A stretch of 64,000 nt of DNA from Cryptosporidium bovis (taxonomy: Eukaryota; Apicomplexa; Conoidasida; Eucoccidiorida; Cryptosporidiidae), in assembly GCA_009768925.2 (NCBI GenBank), contig VHIT02000033.1, positions 310,001 through 374,000 of the forward strand. The letters are read 5' to 3'. The notes beneath the pieces were generated by a model. That model made no database searches and was not told where the DNA came from. It saw nothing but the letters and a program-made list of their open reading frames with translations. The position numbers and the translations under genes are program-made. The stretch's first letter is position 1; each line of letters opens with the position of its first letter. Shown piece after piece: positions 29,822-44,700 of this stretch.

Positions 29822-32218
29822 ATGAGTGCAAAAAATGCTAAAGTATCTTCATTAAAAAATGTTTATGGTGATAAACTAGCCTCATTTTTAGAGTCAAGTG
29901 AGAGATGTTACAGTAATTGGCTAAATAATTCGGAATTTCCAGAATTAATATGGGTTAAATTACAATATGAGAAGGAAAATTTCTTGAAAAATTTGGTATC
30001 TAGCGGATTAAAACTGTCGGATGAAACTAATGAAGATATAGAATGGAGAAACATAACAGAGCTACTTATAAATAGTGAATTAATCAATGAATATCCCATT
30101 TCACTACCATATAGTTTTGTTGAATACAATAAAAAATTTAAATTAGTAGGTGAGCATCAGAAATATTCAACAGTAATAAATAATTTTTCACCAAGATGGG
30201 GTGTAAATGCAGGTAAATTAAATAATGGAAAATCGTCAAGTATAAATAAAGATGTATTAAAAAGGTTTAATGATAAAAACACGGATTATTTATTTAATAT
30301 GGATGAGAAACAATGGATATATTTATCTTATGAGGTAATAATACTATGTAAGGATTTGATACAGAGAAATTTAGGCGAGATAAAACTCAACTTAACTAGA
30401 TTGGAGGAGAGTAAAATTAGAAAAATGTACTCTGAGGAAAAAATAAAATCGAGAATAATCAATAGAAATGGGAATAATGAGGGTATGTTTCGCAAATCAT
30501 TCGCAGATGAGAAGTTTGAGAATAACACAAATACGCCGTTAAAACAAGAACACTTAAATGATAATAATATAAAAAATATGCATTTAAAATTAACAAGAGA
30601 TTACGAAAATTTAAAAATAATAAATAGTTCATTAAGAATGTTTTCAGAAATGGTTAGGATTAGTTTTGGTATTGATTACCATACGCATTATATGATAAGT
30701 AGGTTAATGAGCAGAAGTGATCATGGTGGGATGGGATTTTACTCAAGTGAAATAATTCATCCATTAGATACTAGATATAGAATTTTATTGCTATTAGAAA
30801 GTTGGAATAAAGCAGACACAGTGAATTGTGATAGCACAATTTGGGAAAAGGGCAAATTAAGAATAAAACCAGGAGGTGCGCCTAGAATAATGCCAAAAAT
30901 GACAAATTCAAAAAATTTGATTGATGATAATGATTTTAAGGATTGGATAAATAGACAAATTCACTTAATATACTCAAACTTAGCATTTAAACTACAGAGA
31001 ATATTGTTATTTATTTCACCTGGATGGCTCCACTATATGCCTGGTGATATTGACTTAAAAAATATGGATGAATATAGGAAAAATTATTGGTTGAATAACA
31101 AGGGTGATAAATTATCAAAAAATATTGAATTGTCTTCAAGTGGAATAAAAAAAGTACTCGGGAAGAATCCACAATTATTATATGAATATCTAATAGAATC
31201 AATATCAATATTAAGTGAATTAAAAACAAAGATAGAAAATGGTGTTTGGGGTGATTTAATTTATTTAAAGGATAATTCAGAAAAAGTAAATGGTAAAAAT
31301 AAATTAACCAGATTATTAAAATTGACGTCTGCTATAGAAAGATTAGATTATGCAATACGTAGGGATTTTTCGAATAACACTAAAAAAGATACGAATTTAT
31401 TAACTTATATTGATTCATATTCTGTAAATAAGAATAACGTTACATATAACGATAATACCATTGATAATGATAATGTTGAAATGTATAAAACACAAAAATC
31501 ATTGAGTGATTTATTTGAAACGACATTTAATAAAAGAGAATATATTTATAATAATGAATATATTAAAGATTCAATAGAAGAAAAATTATTAAAATTACCA
31601 AAATTAAGTTCTTATTGGATGTACGAAATACATATTATACATACAATAATAAATTGTTTAATGAAAGTAAACGTACTTAAAGTGGATCAAAATAATCAGG
31701 AATTTGGTGACTTATCTTCAATGGGACTTCATTTATATTCACCATTTATAACAAGATGTATTTTATTTATAGGTTATTTATTAGAAAATGGGCTTTATGA
31801 TTTGGAACAAATAAATGATAATACAATAACAAAGACGGGTGTTGTACCCTTAAGTACAGAAGCATATTCACTATATTTAGTATCAAATATATGGAAATGT
31901 TATAATAGTTATATGAAAATTAAAAGCATGAATTCAAATATGAATAATAAGTTTGAAAAGGGCGAAAACAAATTAGTCCATCTATTCTTTTCAGTATTGA
32001 AGTTAATTTTGACAGATTTTTCCAAATATATAAGACATACAAATATAATGAGTTTAGTTGATGAATTAAATGATGAAGAAACAGAACAAATTAAAAAAAT
32101 TAATCTTATTAAGGAACCAAGTAATAGTTATTCAAGATCGTTATCCGGTTCCAATATAAAGTCTAGAATACAAAGCAATAGTAAAGAATTTTTAAGAAAA
32201 ATAAGTAAATATAATAAC

Positions 32219-32286
<68 letters not shown>

Positions 32287-35200
32287 TGAAGAAAATGATG
32301 ATATATATAATTTAACAAAATTTTCTAAAATAAATAATTACATCAATACAAATAAAAATTATTTTGATTTAATTTCTCAACCTATATTAAAATATAGCGA
32401 TAAATATTGGTTTAGTCCAGATTGGATGTTGTCATTATTAGGACAAAATAAATCAATTGAAAAAAATGAAAAAAAAGCAGCATTGAATAATAGTTACAGT
32501 AAGTCTCTATCAAAAAATATTAATAGCAGTGATTTAAATAATGAAAATTCTTGTAATCAACTTTGGAAAGTATTTGGAATATCACTAACAACAAGTTCTA
32601 GATTTGAGAAAATCTATAATGATGTTTTGTTAAGAAGATTAAATACATTAATATTCAGATCTGAAATATTTAGTTTGTGCCAAAACTATTTTGAACTTGA
32701 AAACCCTGAAATATTAAAGATATTATCGTTTATAATAAAAAAAATAAATAAATCACTAATATTTGAAGATATTATTCGTGAATTAAATTATAGCAATAAT
32801 AATCAAATATCAAAAAAGACAATCGAATCTGATAAAATACTTTGGATAAGGTATTGTAATTATTGTATATTAAGATCAAATGAGAAAATGATAAGGGATT
32901 TATTCGAGGTTCCGATGCAAATGTTAAAATTACCAGCAACACATTACTTAGAGTTAAAATTAAGATTAAAATCAAAAATATCTGATATAGAAAAAGAAAG
33001 AATAGAAAAATTAGCTAAACAAGAAATACAAGGTTGTATGGACACTTTTATCCATTCTTTTAAATACTTAGAGGAAGCATTTATATATGAGACAATAATA
33101 AATTGGAGCAATATTATATTTGAAGAGGCTGATTCAATATTAAGCGACGATATTTATATTAACATTAATAATAATTATAATAATAATTTAATTAAAAATT
33201 ATTCATTAATTATAGTTAGATTGTTTGATATATACATACCATATTTTCTACAGGAGTTAATTCATTCTGATTATTGGGATTTAAAAATGATACAAAAAAA
33301 TCAATATGACGTGTTAATTAAAAGCCTTATAACAATTGACAAGTATATGCTTATAATAAAAAATTGGTTAGAATTTAATATTGATGTAATTAATATTCAA
33401 GTAGAAAAAATAGACAATTTAATGTTATTTAATCAAAACGACAATTGTATTTTAAATAATAACTCATTTTCAGAATCAAGTATAAATGATCAAAAAATAA
33501 AAGAAATGATGAGGAAAAGGTATCTAAATGAAGAAAAGTCAATAATGTTATTTAGCTTACTTATACCTCAATATATAGCATTGATTCAAAATAGAATAAA
33601 TAATATTGAATATTTAGTTTATCAAGTATATAAAAATACCAGTAAAAGTGATTGTTATGAATGGACAACTGGTATAAATGTGCCTAATATTTACACATCT
33701 TCAGTAATGATAGACATTAGTACAATAGTGAATACAGGTATTGAATCATTATTGGAATGGATGAATTTACCATTGGATGAAGAGTCTTTAACGTTAATAT
33801 TAACACCTATTATGAAGTTCTACAGAGACATTACTAACTTTATAATTAATACAATAAGAAAGGAATTATCATCAAAAAAATATGAACTGTTATTAACTTA
33901 TATTCATTATATTACTGATATAATACTTTTATTATATAAAAATGGTGTTTCTACTGGCACTAATAGCATAAATAATAGTATTTCAAGTGATTTGAAATCG
34001 CTAGTTAAATTACATAATATACATAAATTGTTATTATTACTGAATAATAACGGTAACAATAATCGTAATGACAATAATAATAATAGCGATTTTAAAGATA
34101 ATGTCGATATTAATCATAATCATAGCAAAGTTAATGGAAGCAATTCAAACAGCAGAAATAATTTTATTGATTTTAATATTTTAAATGAACACGTCAGTTC
34201 AGGAAGTTTTAATTATTTGTTTTCAAGTAATAATAATAATTCTTTCAGCAATAGTAGATCTGATATAAATAACAGTACAATTATTGGTCTAATGAATGAA
34301 AAATATGATAAAAATGGAATTTTTTATTCACTACTACTGGACTGTATAAATGATAATACCTTTTCTGGGATAAAAAGTGGTAATATTTCAAATAATGTCG
34401 AGAAAAATGAAAATAGCGATATAAAATACTTGGTATCTATACATAACTTATATTTTTTTAAGAATACAGTATTAGAAACAAGTAAAAAAATTAAATCATT
34501 AGTATTCAATAAAAATGAAAACGGTTTTCAAAATAAGTATACACTCTTAAATAATTCGTTAAAAAATATGAAAAAGATATTAGAGTATTTAAGGAATTAT
34601 GGGGCTATGGACAATAATGAAAATAAGCTATTAAATGCAGTTAACTGTATTGAATTGAATAATTTATTGTTTTCTTGTGATAACTCACTTGGTTTTGATA
34701 CAAATATTGGTAATCATAATAACATTAATTCAAAACAAGAACAATTATTTTTAAATGTAGTAAATGAATGTATAAGTAATATTAATAAATTCATAATAAG
34801 TGTAATTAATATAAATACAGTAAAGGTAATGTCAAATAATTATGGATTTGATTTTTTTCTCCGATTATATAATAATTCAAGTTTTATTAAAAATATGGAA
34901 GACAATGATTTATCGTATCAAATAAATAATTCAAAAATGATTACTATTGAAGACATAATACAAGATATAAATAATTATTTTCGTTATTTTATTACACAGT
35001 GTCCTTTTTATAAAGAGCATCAAGATGATAGTGAATGTGAATTAGAAGAAGAGTATAATAAATCTCATATGAATGTAATAATATTATTGTGGTTAAATCA
35101 ACTATTTGAATTGTATCTAAAAGGTACTAAATACACGGAGCTTATTGATATATTCGAGAATGATTTTGAAATATTAGACGAACTAAGGAGATCTTATAAT

Positions 35201-35698
35201 GTTTCAGACAGTATAAATAAGGATAAGAATTATAGACTTTCTGATATTATTCTTTATTTTATTACACAAATATTTCCAAATAAAAAAATATCTCAAAATC
35301 GGATATTTAAAGAATTAACAAACATTTCACTCATTAGTTTTACAACTAACAATAGTAACAATCATAATAATGATAGTATAAGCAATACTAACGATAACAA
35401 TAATTATTATAATACTGGTAGTATTAATAGTAAATATATCAATATAGAAACAAAAAATAAAGATGGTTTTGGTATATATGGTTTAATATCTTCAATTAAA
35501 AACATTACGAATAATATCGACAATTTAATTGCTAAACAAATTGAAAAAGGAAACATTTACACTGGTCTTAGTGTTATTAATAATAATAATAATAATAATA
35601 GAAATTCTAGCAAAACAACTGATAACATAGTTTCAAAAATAATTAAAAATTCAAATAAAAAGAAATTTAGTCATTACATTCAAAAAAAACTAACCTAA
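29822..35698 (+). CDS. Very large helical protein, unrecognised
   Basis: The product has 1958 residues in one exon. I do not recognise the family. The N-terminal 600 residues are the best conserved in appearance, with few low-complexity stretches and blocks such as GIDYHTHYMISRLMSRSD and FISPGWLHYMPGD. A poly-Asn tract (about residues 797-822) interrupts the middle. The region at about residues 930-1400 is helical with many Leu/Ile heptad-like segments, and the last 600 residues alternate helices with Asn/Ser-rich linkers. No signal peptide, membrane helix or catalytic motif is visible. It could be a tethering, scaffold or vesicle-trafficking protein, but that is a guess from size and helix content. 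It is convergent with the giant HECT gene, 75 bp stop to stop. Confidence 0.9.
32212..32284 (+). repeat. (AAT)n coding microsatellite (poly-Asn)
   Basis: About 24 near-perfect AAT/AAC codons in frame, giving a poly-Asn tract. Length changes would keep the frame, so it should be polymorphic. Confidence 0.9.
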
Positions 35699-35773
35699 AT
35701 ACATTATTTTGATCATTAAAAATAGACTTAACTTATTTCTTATAAATATAATTTTAAGATCTTAATATTACAT

Positions 35774-38700
35774 CTAGTTGTCGTGTATAACATATGCATC
35801 TAAATCGATAGCTACACAGTTGTTGATTGCATAAAGTAACCTTGATCTTAGTATTTCAATGCTTGAATATCTAGGTAGTGATAATCTAAATCCACAAGTA
35901 GTTGCAATAGGTAATCGATTATCTTGAATGGTATCTGGATTATCATAATTAATGGAAAATTTCCAGTCACTAGAATTGTTTACTTGAGGTAGTCTACTCC
36001 TTCCAGATACAAACCTAAGCAATTTTTGTAATTGTTCATTATTAAAAGTTTCCAGTACTTTAAATAGTTGTTCTTTTAATTCTGGATGTGGTGAGACTGT
36101 GTGATTTTTAAGTACATTTAAATCTATTTTGGATTCACCGCATATTAAATATTCAATTTTCTGATAGTTAAATAACATTCTCATTCTTCCCAGTGGAATG
36201 ATTGTGCCAAAGCCTTTTAATATATTAATCATTATATCACTATCATCCATCATCCTACACCTTTCTGCAAGTTGTATAAATAAATGTAAATTATTTAAAT
36301 TAACACCAATATTCGAACCACAATTATAAAATTCATTATTATTGCTATTACTATCATCACTATTTAATAATAATATTATATTTCCATTCATATTTTCAAT
36401 TTGAAATGTAAGCCCTTCTATTTCTGGTACTACTGATGTATTACTGCTGCTATTAGATATATTTCTTTGTTTATTTATATTTTCATTTTCAATAGATTTT
36501 AATGAATTAAGCATTTCATATGCGATACAATCAGCATCTACTAAATCTTTTAATGATAATGGCAGACCAGAAAATTTTTTCCATATTAACGGATTCAAGT
36601 TAATGTTTAATGCACTCTTTGTTGTTACACATATCCCCATCAACCTTCCTAGACACTCATACATTTCACTTATTATTTCTTTCATATCTTTGTCAATAGG
36701 CCACTCCCAGGGATCCAATTTATGTATTATTCCCATATCGTCTATATTATGCTCTCTTTGTGTATTTATTTCTGAATTTAATATTGGTGTTGGATTTGTA
36801 TTGTTTATTGTCTCATTGTTGTCCATTTCCAACGGTATTGAACTTAATGATGACATTGATGATGATGTATTTACAAGACCACCGTCATCACGATAATAAT
36901 CTTCTACTTCCATTTCGTACTCATTCTCTGTTTCCTCATTGTAGTAATCATTATCATTTTCATATTGATAACAATCATCAACACTATCATTGTCATCATT
37001 GGTGTATTTATATCTATTATTAACATTATTGTTATAATTATTTCCTTCAATATTAATATTTTTCCTTGAGTAATAATTAATGTTACAGTCCATTGTAGTA
37101 GTTAGTATATTATTTGGATTGGAATAGTTATGATTGCATTTTAAAGAAGGTATTTTATTAACAATATTTTTAAATTCAGGAATAGCAATTTTTAAATCAA
37201 AAGAATCTTTTTTGATGTTATCGTCACATTTAAATAATCTTTTTCTATAATAATCATATTTAAATTTCTTGAGCAAAGTTAGTTCATTATTTTTAGTTAA
37301 ATTATCCATATTACTAAACAACAAAAAGTCTTCACATATATATATTGATTCAATAGTTTTGTAATTTGAATACATAGAATTAATTGTCACCGTATCCTGG
37401 TTATGACCTATTGAATGGAGAGCATTAGCACATAGCGTAAATAAGCCGTTATATTGCATGTTGTTGCTTATTTGATATTCTTTATCGTTCACTTCATTAT
37501 TTTTATTCATTATTTCATTTGAAATCCATGACAAAAACTCTTGAAATGGACCTCCAAAATCGGTACTACCTTCTCCTCTAAATACAATTAAGAATGGTCT
37601 TTCTGTAATTCTTAATTTCTCTGGTAGCATATGTAATATTTGTCTAGTTGACTGTGATAAGAGCGAATATTTTAAAGGATCGTTTCCATTTACAGCTAAA
37701 TTTCTGTTTAGATGTACTGTCAAACCATTATTTGCTGTGGTGTTGCCGTTATTATCTCTTTTCTTGTAATCTATTAATCTCTTTATTATATCATTCCAAA
37801 GTGTATTTATCAAGCTTAATTTATAAAATGGTTTTAATAGTAAATACGAACTTATTGGTATTGGCAAATCATATGGACCAATATGTATTAAATATCTTGG
37901 TGAAGAATATATATTGTGGTAACCTCCCCATGTTCCAAGTAATTTACTTGATTGTAATAGTAATGTTGAAACTGGTACAATATTGTCGCTATTATTTTCA
38001 CTACTAGTTCTATTGTGGTTTAATGAATCTTGATATTCTCGTATGTTTTTCATAGCGTCCCCACTAATACTTAACCTCCAAAATAAATCACCATAGAAAT
38101 TATTTACAAAGTAATATGAAGATGATATTCTTAGAAAATCTTCTTGCTCATAATTCAATGTAGGTGAATTGTAAACACCTGATATCATTGGAATTGTATA
38201 TTTTGATAAATCGTTGAATTTATTTAATAATAATATTCTTCCATATATAAATTGTTGTATAATGTCTATATACCAACACAATGCCTGTATTTTTAGTTTC
38301 ATTTTATTTAAACTTTGATTTGGTGAGTTATTTATTTGGATTTTAGTAAATACATCTATTGATGTAGTATATATTGGAAGTGTTTTATTCAATAGCATTT
38401 CAATAATTTTAAATGGAAATTCTGAGTCTTCATAGTATATATTGTTTACATCTATTGTTGACTTAATGTTCTCAAATACTTCATATTTATTACTACAATC
38501 TAATAAATTATCAGTAATACTACTACTATTCGAAGGTTTTTTGTTTAACATGAAATCAATACCCAATAGACTTAATTCATTTTCCTTGTCAAAATTGTGT
38601 TTGAGGATAACAGAAACTATTAAGTTTTTGATTGAATTTGAAATAAATCTGACCATATCAACAGAATCCGATGGTGATATTTTTGTTTTATTCCAAATAC

Positions 38701-41700
38701 TAGAGGTATTTTTAGGAAGTAATTTACTTATATCAGTGTTCTTTATCCCTAATATCATCAATGTCTTGTTTTTAATATCTAAATTGTTAATTTTGTACTT
38801 ATCTATATCATTTTCATATTCTTTTTTATCACAAAAACTCATTTGATTCAATAATTCATATACCAATACCTTGCATATATTATATACAGTCAATTCTATA
38901 TTCATCAATTTAACTAAATTTTGATCTATGTTATTTTGACAATATAAATGCATTTTTTGTAATATTTTCATATCTACTGATATTATTGGCTTTAGCATAA
39001 ATTCATAATTAAGTTTTGGAGTTAATAATTCAGAATCATTGCAATTTTTATTGTTCATTTTGATTACCATCTTCTTGTACTTGTTAAATATACTTTTATC
39101 AAATAAATCTAAATTAGGTATCCATTCTATCCATGAATTACATGAAATATAATCTAAATTATTATAATCATTGCTTATTAATGAAAGCAACTTTCTAATA
39201 TTATGTATCCATATATATCTTTCATTTTCAGATGTCCAATAAGGATAATAACCTTGTTTATCATCTATAGATTCTTCCATTTCTAGCAATTCCCAACAAG
39301 ATCTTATCATTAATTCTTGTAGATTAAATTCATGACTTACATCATTTGATGATTCAAAACATGATTTGTCTTCATTTACTGTATCATTATTTTTTACACA
39401 ATTCGATATACCACCTGAAATCGAAGATGATCCTGTTGATAAACCTGCATTTTTTGGAAATACTATTTCACTAATTTTATGATTTGCTGTAATACTTATT
39501 GATGTCTTTAATAATACTATTTGATTTATGTATTTATACGTGACATGAATAATTTCTAATATTTGTTTAATATTATCTACTTGTGAAAGTCCATTATATA
39601 TCTCATCTACTACTTCTTGTTTTATAAATATTTTACCAGGTGAGGCATATGAATAAGAACATGGTAATGTTGATGATAGAGTTGGTGACGAAGATGTGAA
39701 ATAGTAATTTGCGCTTCTTATTGCTGAATTTCTATCTAAATTTATTCCACTATGACTTAAACCAGTTGTTCCTGAGAATGCATTATTTGATAGATTATTA
39801 TTACTATTATCTTCATCATGTTGTCTTGCATTATTATCTCTTCTACCTGAAATTCTGTGTAAAAATTGATGATGGATAACGTTATTATTACCTTGTTGAC
39901 TTTCATTTATATTATTACTATTATTTTCGGCAGCATTATTTTGATGATAATTAGTTGAGTTCATATTAAAGGCAATATCATCTACAGGCCTTCCTGTATC
40001 AGGTACTCTATTTATATTGCTTGATAATAGTGATATGGTACTTCCTGATGATCTATTTGTTCCAAAGGGTCTAATTGATCTTAACCATCTATAAAATAAA
40101 TATTGTATTATATGAATATTTAATTTTTTTTTATCATAAAGTTTCTTCAATAGATTATTGCAATTATTATTCTGTGGAGCTTGAGTTGAAATTGTATTTT
40201 GATTACCAACATACACATTTGAGTTATTGTATATTCCACCTATATTTAAAGATTTAATACTTATATATACTTCACTACCTTCTTCTGTGTTTGAATTAAT
40301 ATTATCAACCCCAAATACCATGTTTTTGTTAATTGAGTGATCTATTACTGATATTATCTGGCAATCTGATAGTAAACCTGGCCAAGGATATTGGTAAGGA
40401 GGTAGCAAATTTGATTTATTGTTGATATTCAGGTTAATAGATGGAGATGGTATTTTATAAGATTCATTTGTATTCAATTTTATACTATTTTTATTATAAA
40501 CTGAAAAACAGTATATCTTTTCATATTGTTGTGTAAATTCTACTATTTCACTTCTATTTGTATGAAAGCATATTTTTGGTGGCTTTGGAGTCATAAACCA
40601 CTCATTTGTATAATTATCTGTTGTATTATCCAATTCATTTAAATTAATATCATAATCATCATCAATAGCTGATTCAAAATTTGTATTATTAACGCTTTTT
40701 TTATTATAAGCAATATTCTCAATATTTATATTGTATTTTTTGTTTATTTCTGGATCAATATTAAATGAATATTTCTTATCTTTTTCGACATAATTTTTAT
40801 ACATATTTCTGTATATTGAACCTGCAAACTGTTTTTTCTTGTTTATAATATAGGGATTTATTCCCTTGTACGTAAGTAATTGTATTATGCTTAAATTACC
40901 ATATGCTATTGCAAAGTGGTAACATGTATTACCCTGTTTATCTTGAATATTAATATCCGAGTCATATATACATGACAGTAAGTATACCATTCTTGTATTT
41001 CCACTTATAACAGAACCCATTATTCCTGTCTGAAGGAATGATTCATGCTTTATATCATTTTCTATTAGTAATTCATTATCTATTTGAACATTATATGAAT
41101 GCAATCCATTATTATCATTCTCAGATATATAATGACAACCTATATAAATTGATGTAACTAGTTTAACACTTTTACTTTCTTTTATCTCACATATTTTATT
41201 ATTATTTGAATTATTTAAATTCTCTAAATTTGCACCAGTATTATTTATATCTAAATATTTGAGCAAACACCTTACAATATCTTCACAACCTATCCAACAC
41301 GCAAGCCAAAATGGTGTTTCATGTTTAACTATTCTTACTGATCTTTTCTCACAAAATATTTTTACTGAATTTTGTATTTTATCAATTTCGTCTTTTATGT
41401 TTATTGTAAATATTTTATCCAATAAATCCCAATTTAAATTGAATTCTTCATATATTTCTACCAAGGACTCTTCATTCTCATTAATAATATTACAAATGTT
41501 ATTGGTACAATTATTATTGTTATGATTACTATTATACATTGTTTGTCTATTAAATAAACAATAATCTCTTGTATTTGGAAATTTGACGTAATCATATATA
41601 TTATTTAATAATGACCTTAGTGATGATTTTGTATTTAACACTGATTTTGGAATGCAATTAAGTATATTATTATATAAATCATCACTTATTAACACTTTAA

Positions 41701-44700
41701 ACAAAAATTCTCCTTTTTTTGAATCAATTAAATATTTTTTATACTTCATGATTAACTTATCTAATATATATGAATCGTTTTCTAGTATTGCCATTACAAC
41801 TAACGTTCTTAATATCCATATTTGTTTTTCTGTTAAACTGTAATTATCATACTCTAAATCGCTATTTAACATTATTGTATTGTGGTTATGATAATCGTTA
41901 TTAAATTCACAATTCTCATCAAATAGTTTTGTTATATCATTTATATAGTAATTGCCAATATTCTTATAAAATTCAGTAAAATTAAACGAGAAACAATAAT
42001 CACCGTTTTTAAAAAATAATATAGCTGGAATATTTGGTTGAAATTCAAGTGTAATTTCATCATTTACTGTGTATTTTTCTATTTTTACGTAGTCTTCATT
42101 GTTTGAACAAAAATCATCATTATATATTATTATTTCTTTATTTATAGGTATTTTATATTCCTTATTCAATTTACTTATCTCATAAGGTAATGGTGGAATA
42201 AGTGAAACTAATAATCTTCCATCAGATAACCAAATATATCTAAATAATCCATCTAACCAATCTATCCCAACACCATATCCTATTGAATTACTCTCATTAT
42301 TATTATTCAAGTTATTAGATTCCGTAATATTAAATGTAACACTGAACGATTTTCCAGGAGTTAGATTCTTAAATAATCTAGTTCTGGGTGGTGATTCAGT
42401 CACATCAGATTCATCTAAGTAGTAATTCTCATCTTCGAAATCGTTTGCTATTTCACCACTCTTGTTATTTTTTTTGGTTTTACTACTATTCAAATCAATA
42501 TCATTTTCAAATGAAGTCAATATTTTTCTCTTAAATTTACCATTCCCATATGAGTATATTTGTTCTATTTTTCCACTTTCTCTCTTATTTATAATAAACC
42601 AACTAGAATTGTTTGGAAGAATACAATTGCTCCAATTATTAAACAATGCATTACTATATAATTCTTTTCTAGTATTATTACTGCTGCACAAACTTATACC
42701 ACTAGGTATACATGGATATAAATAACCTAAAACAGATACTACACTTTTGTTTTGATCATTATTGCTATGTTTATAATTATTTGTGTCGTTGTTATCATCA
42801 ATATTGTCTTCATTTTTAATATTATTACAACTTCTTTCAAATTTTTCAATTATTCTTGTATGATTTCCAGCAAGTGAACATACTAACTCATTTCTTTCTT
42901 TTACTTTGATTAACAAAGAATCACTGCTTGAATTACTATTATCATCATAATAGTTAAAATTGTGTTTAAGTTCGTTTGGTATCCATTTTACATATTCGTA
43001 ATTTTTATTTTTTAATTTATTAATATTATCTATGCTATTTTGAATAATTGGCAAATAGTCTACTTTTGATACTATTTGATTGTATGGAATAAAAACATTG
43101 TTCAGACTATTTCTTACTATGATATTACACTCTAATGTTGAATTATCTTGAACTGCTTCATTGCTCACATTTATGCAAATAATTGGTAACATAAATTTCG
43201 AATTTGGTGTCAATCCTGTAATTGAAAAAGGAGTATTATCTATTTCAAATGTTAACAATCTATTTTGAAAAATAATATTCATATCAATTTTAGAACTCTT
43301 AAATCTCTCTTTGATTATAGTTTCCTTGGTTGCTCTTATTCTTGTTAAACTATTTTTAATATTTTCATTCCCAAATGTTAAACAACGATCATCGTAAAAT
43401 GAGTATATAACGGTACCTAAATAACCATAATCAGCATATATTTTTTTCCTGGTATTTTCGTTACAACAATTTGTAATATTCTCAGTATTCTTTTTTAATT
43501 TTATTTTATGAATTAATTCATTTTTAATCCAATAATTATAAAATTCAGATATTTGATCTCCATCTAGTACTTCATTAAATACAATCCCACCTATGAACAT
43601 ATGTTTAATAGGATTTCTGCTAAATGAATTTAAATGCTTACTAAAATTAATTTTGATATTTACGTTGCTTGTATGCAAACCATTAACGTAAAGTAATTTA
43701 TCCAATCTAATGTTATATATATTATAATCATAAATGTCATAACTTATATTTTTATGTTTTTTACTGTTAAAATCATTTAAATGATTCTCCATAACATTTA
43801 ACTTAAAATTATCATTGTTTACTATTATCTTATCTGAGTTATTTAATGTAGATTTAATTATTTCTCCAATTTTATATGATACAAGTCCAAATTCATAACC
43901 ACCAAATTCACTTATTGCTCCGCTTAATTCACTAACACTATAAATAATTCTTGGGAGTTTATTTATAGCTGAACCTTTGGATTTGTCATTCAAACAATAT
44001 TCAAGTTTTACTGGTTCTATTTTAAAACCTATAAAACCCGAATTTTTCATAATGGATTTATTTAATTGATTGTGATAAATATTATTATTATTATTGTTAA
44101 TATTGTTTCGCTTGTACCTATCTAAAATATCACTTTCAATATTATTACCATAGTTAATTCTTAATAGTGAATAATATTCTTTAGTAAAAACATCATTTTC
44201 CTGTTTAATTAATACATTCCTTGTATTTATATAATTTAGTGTATTTTGAATATATTTCCAGGGAAATAATGTATTTGGTCTAATATTGTTTTCCGTATTA
44301 TTACCTATATCATTTAAAATATTATGTTCATCATTTGAATGTATTATTGTATCACTTGTGCTTAACATTAAGTGATTTGAAATAGAAATAAAACTCAGGT
44401 ATTTATTAAAGAATGATAAAATATGTGGTAATGGTAATATTGTGTATTCATCTGATGAATCTAGAATACATCTTGCTGAGCAGGCCATAAAATGACAAAC
44501 TAAAGTTGTGTTTATTTTTTGTCTATTGATTGGTTTATAGTCTTCTGCTGATGTAAAGTGGTCCCAGCCTAATTGAGTAATTGGTACTTTACCCAATATT
44601 AATTCCCTAAAAACAGGTAAATTATTTATGTTAACTAATGAGTTGTCGTTTTCAAAGGATACTTTTGATTCATATAATGAAAGTATACATGACACACAAT

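Noticed and set aside
36603..37023. Plus-strand frames opposite the HECT gene C-terminal region
   Set aside because: Antisense shadows of the acidic insert and HECT coding sequence; no start context or protein motifs.
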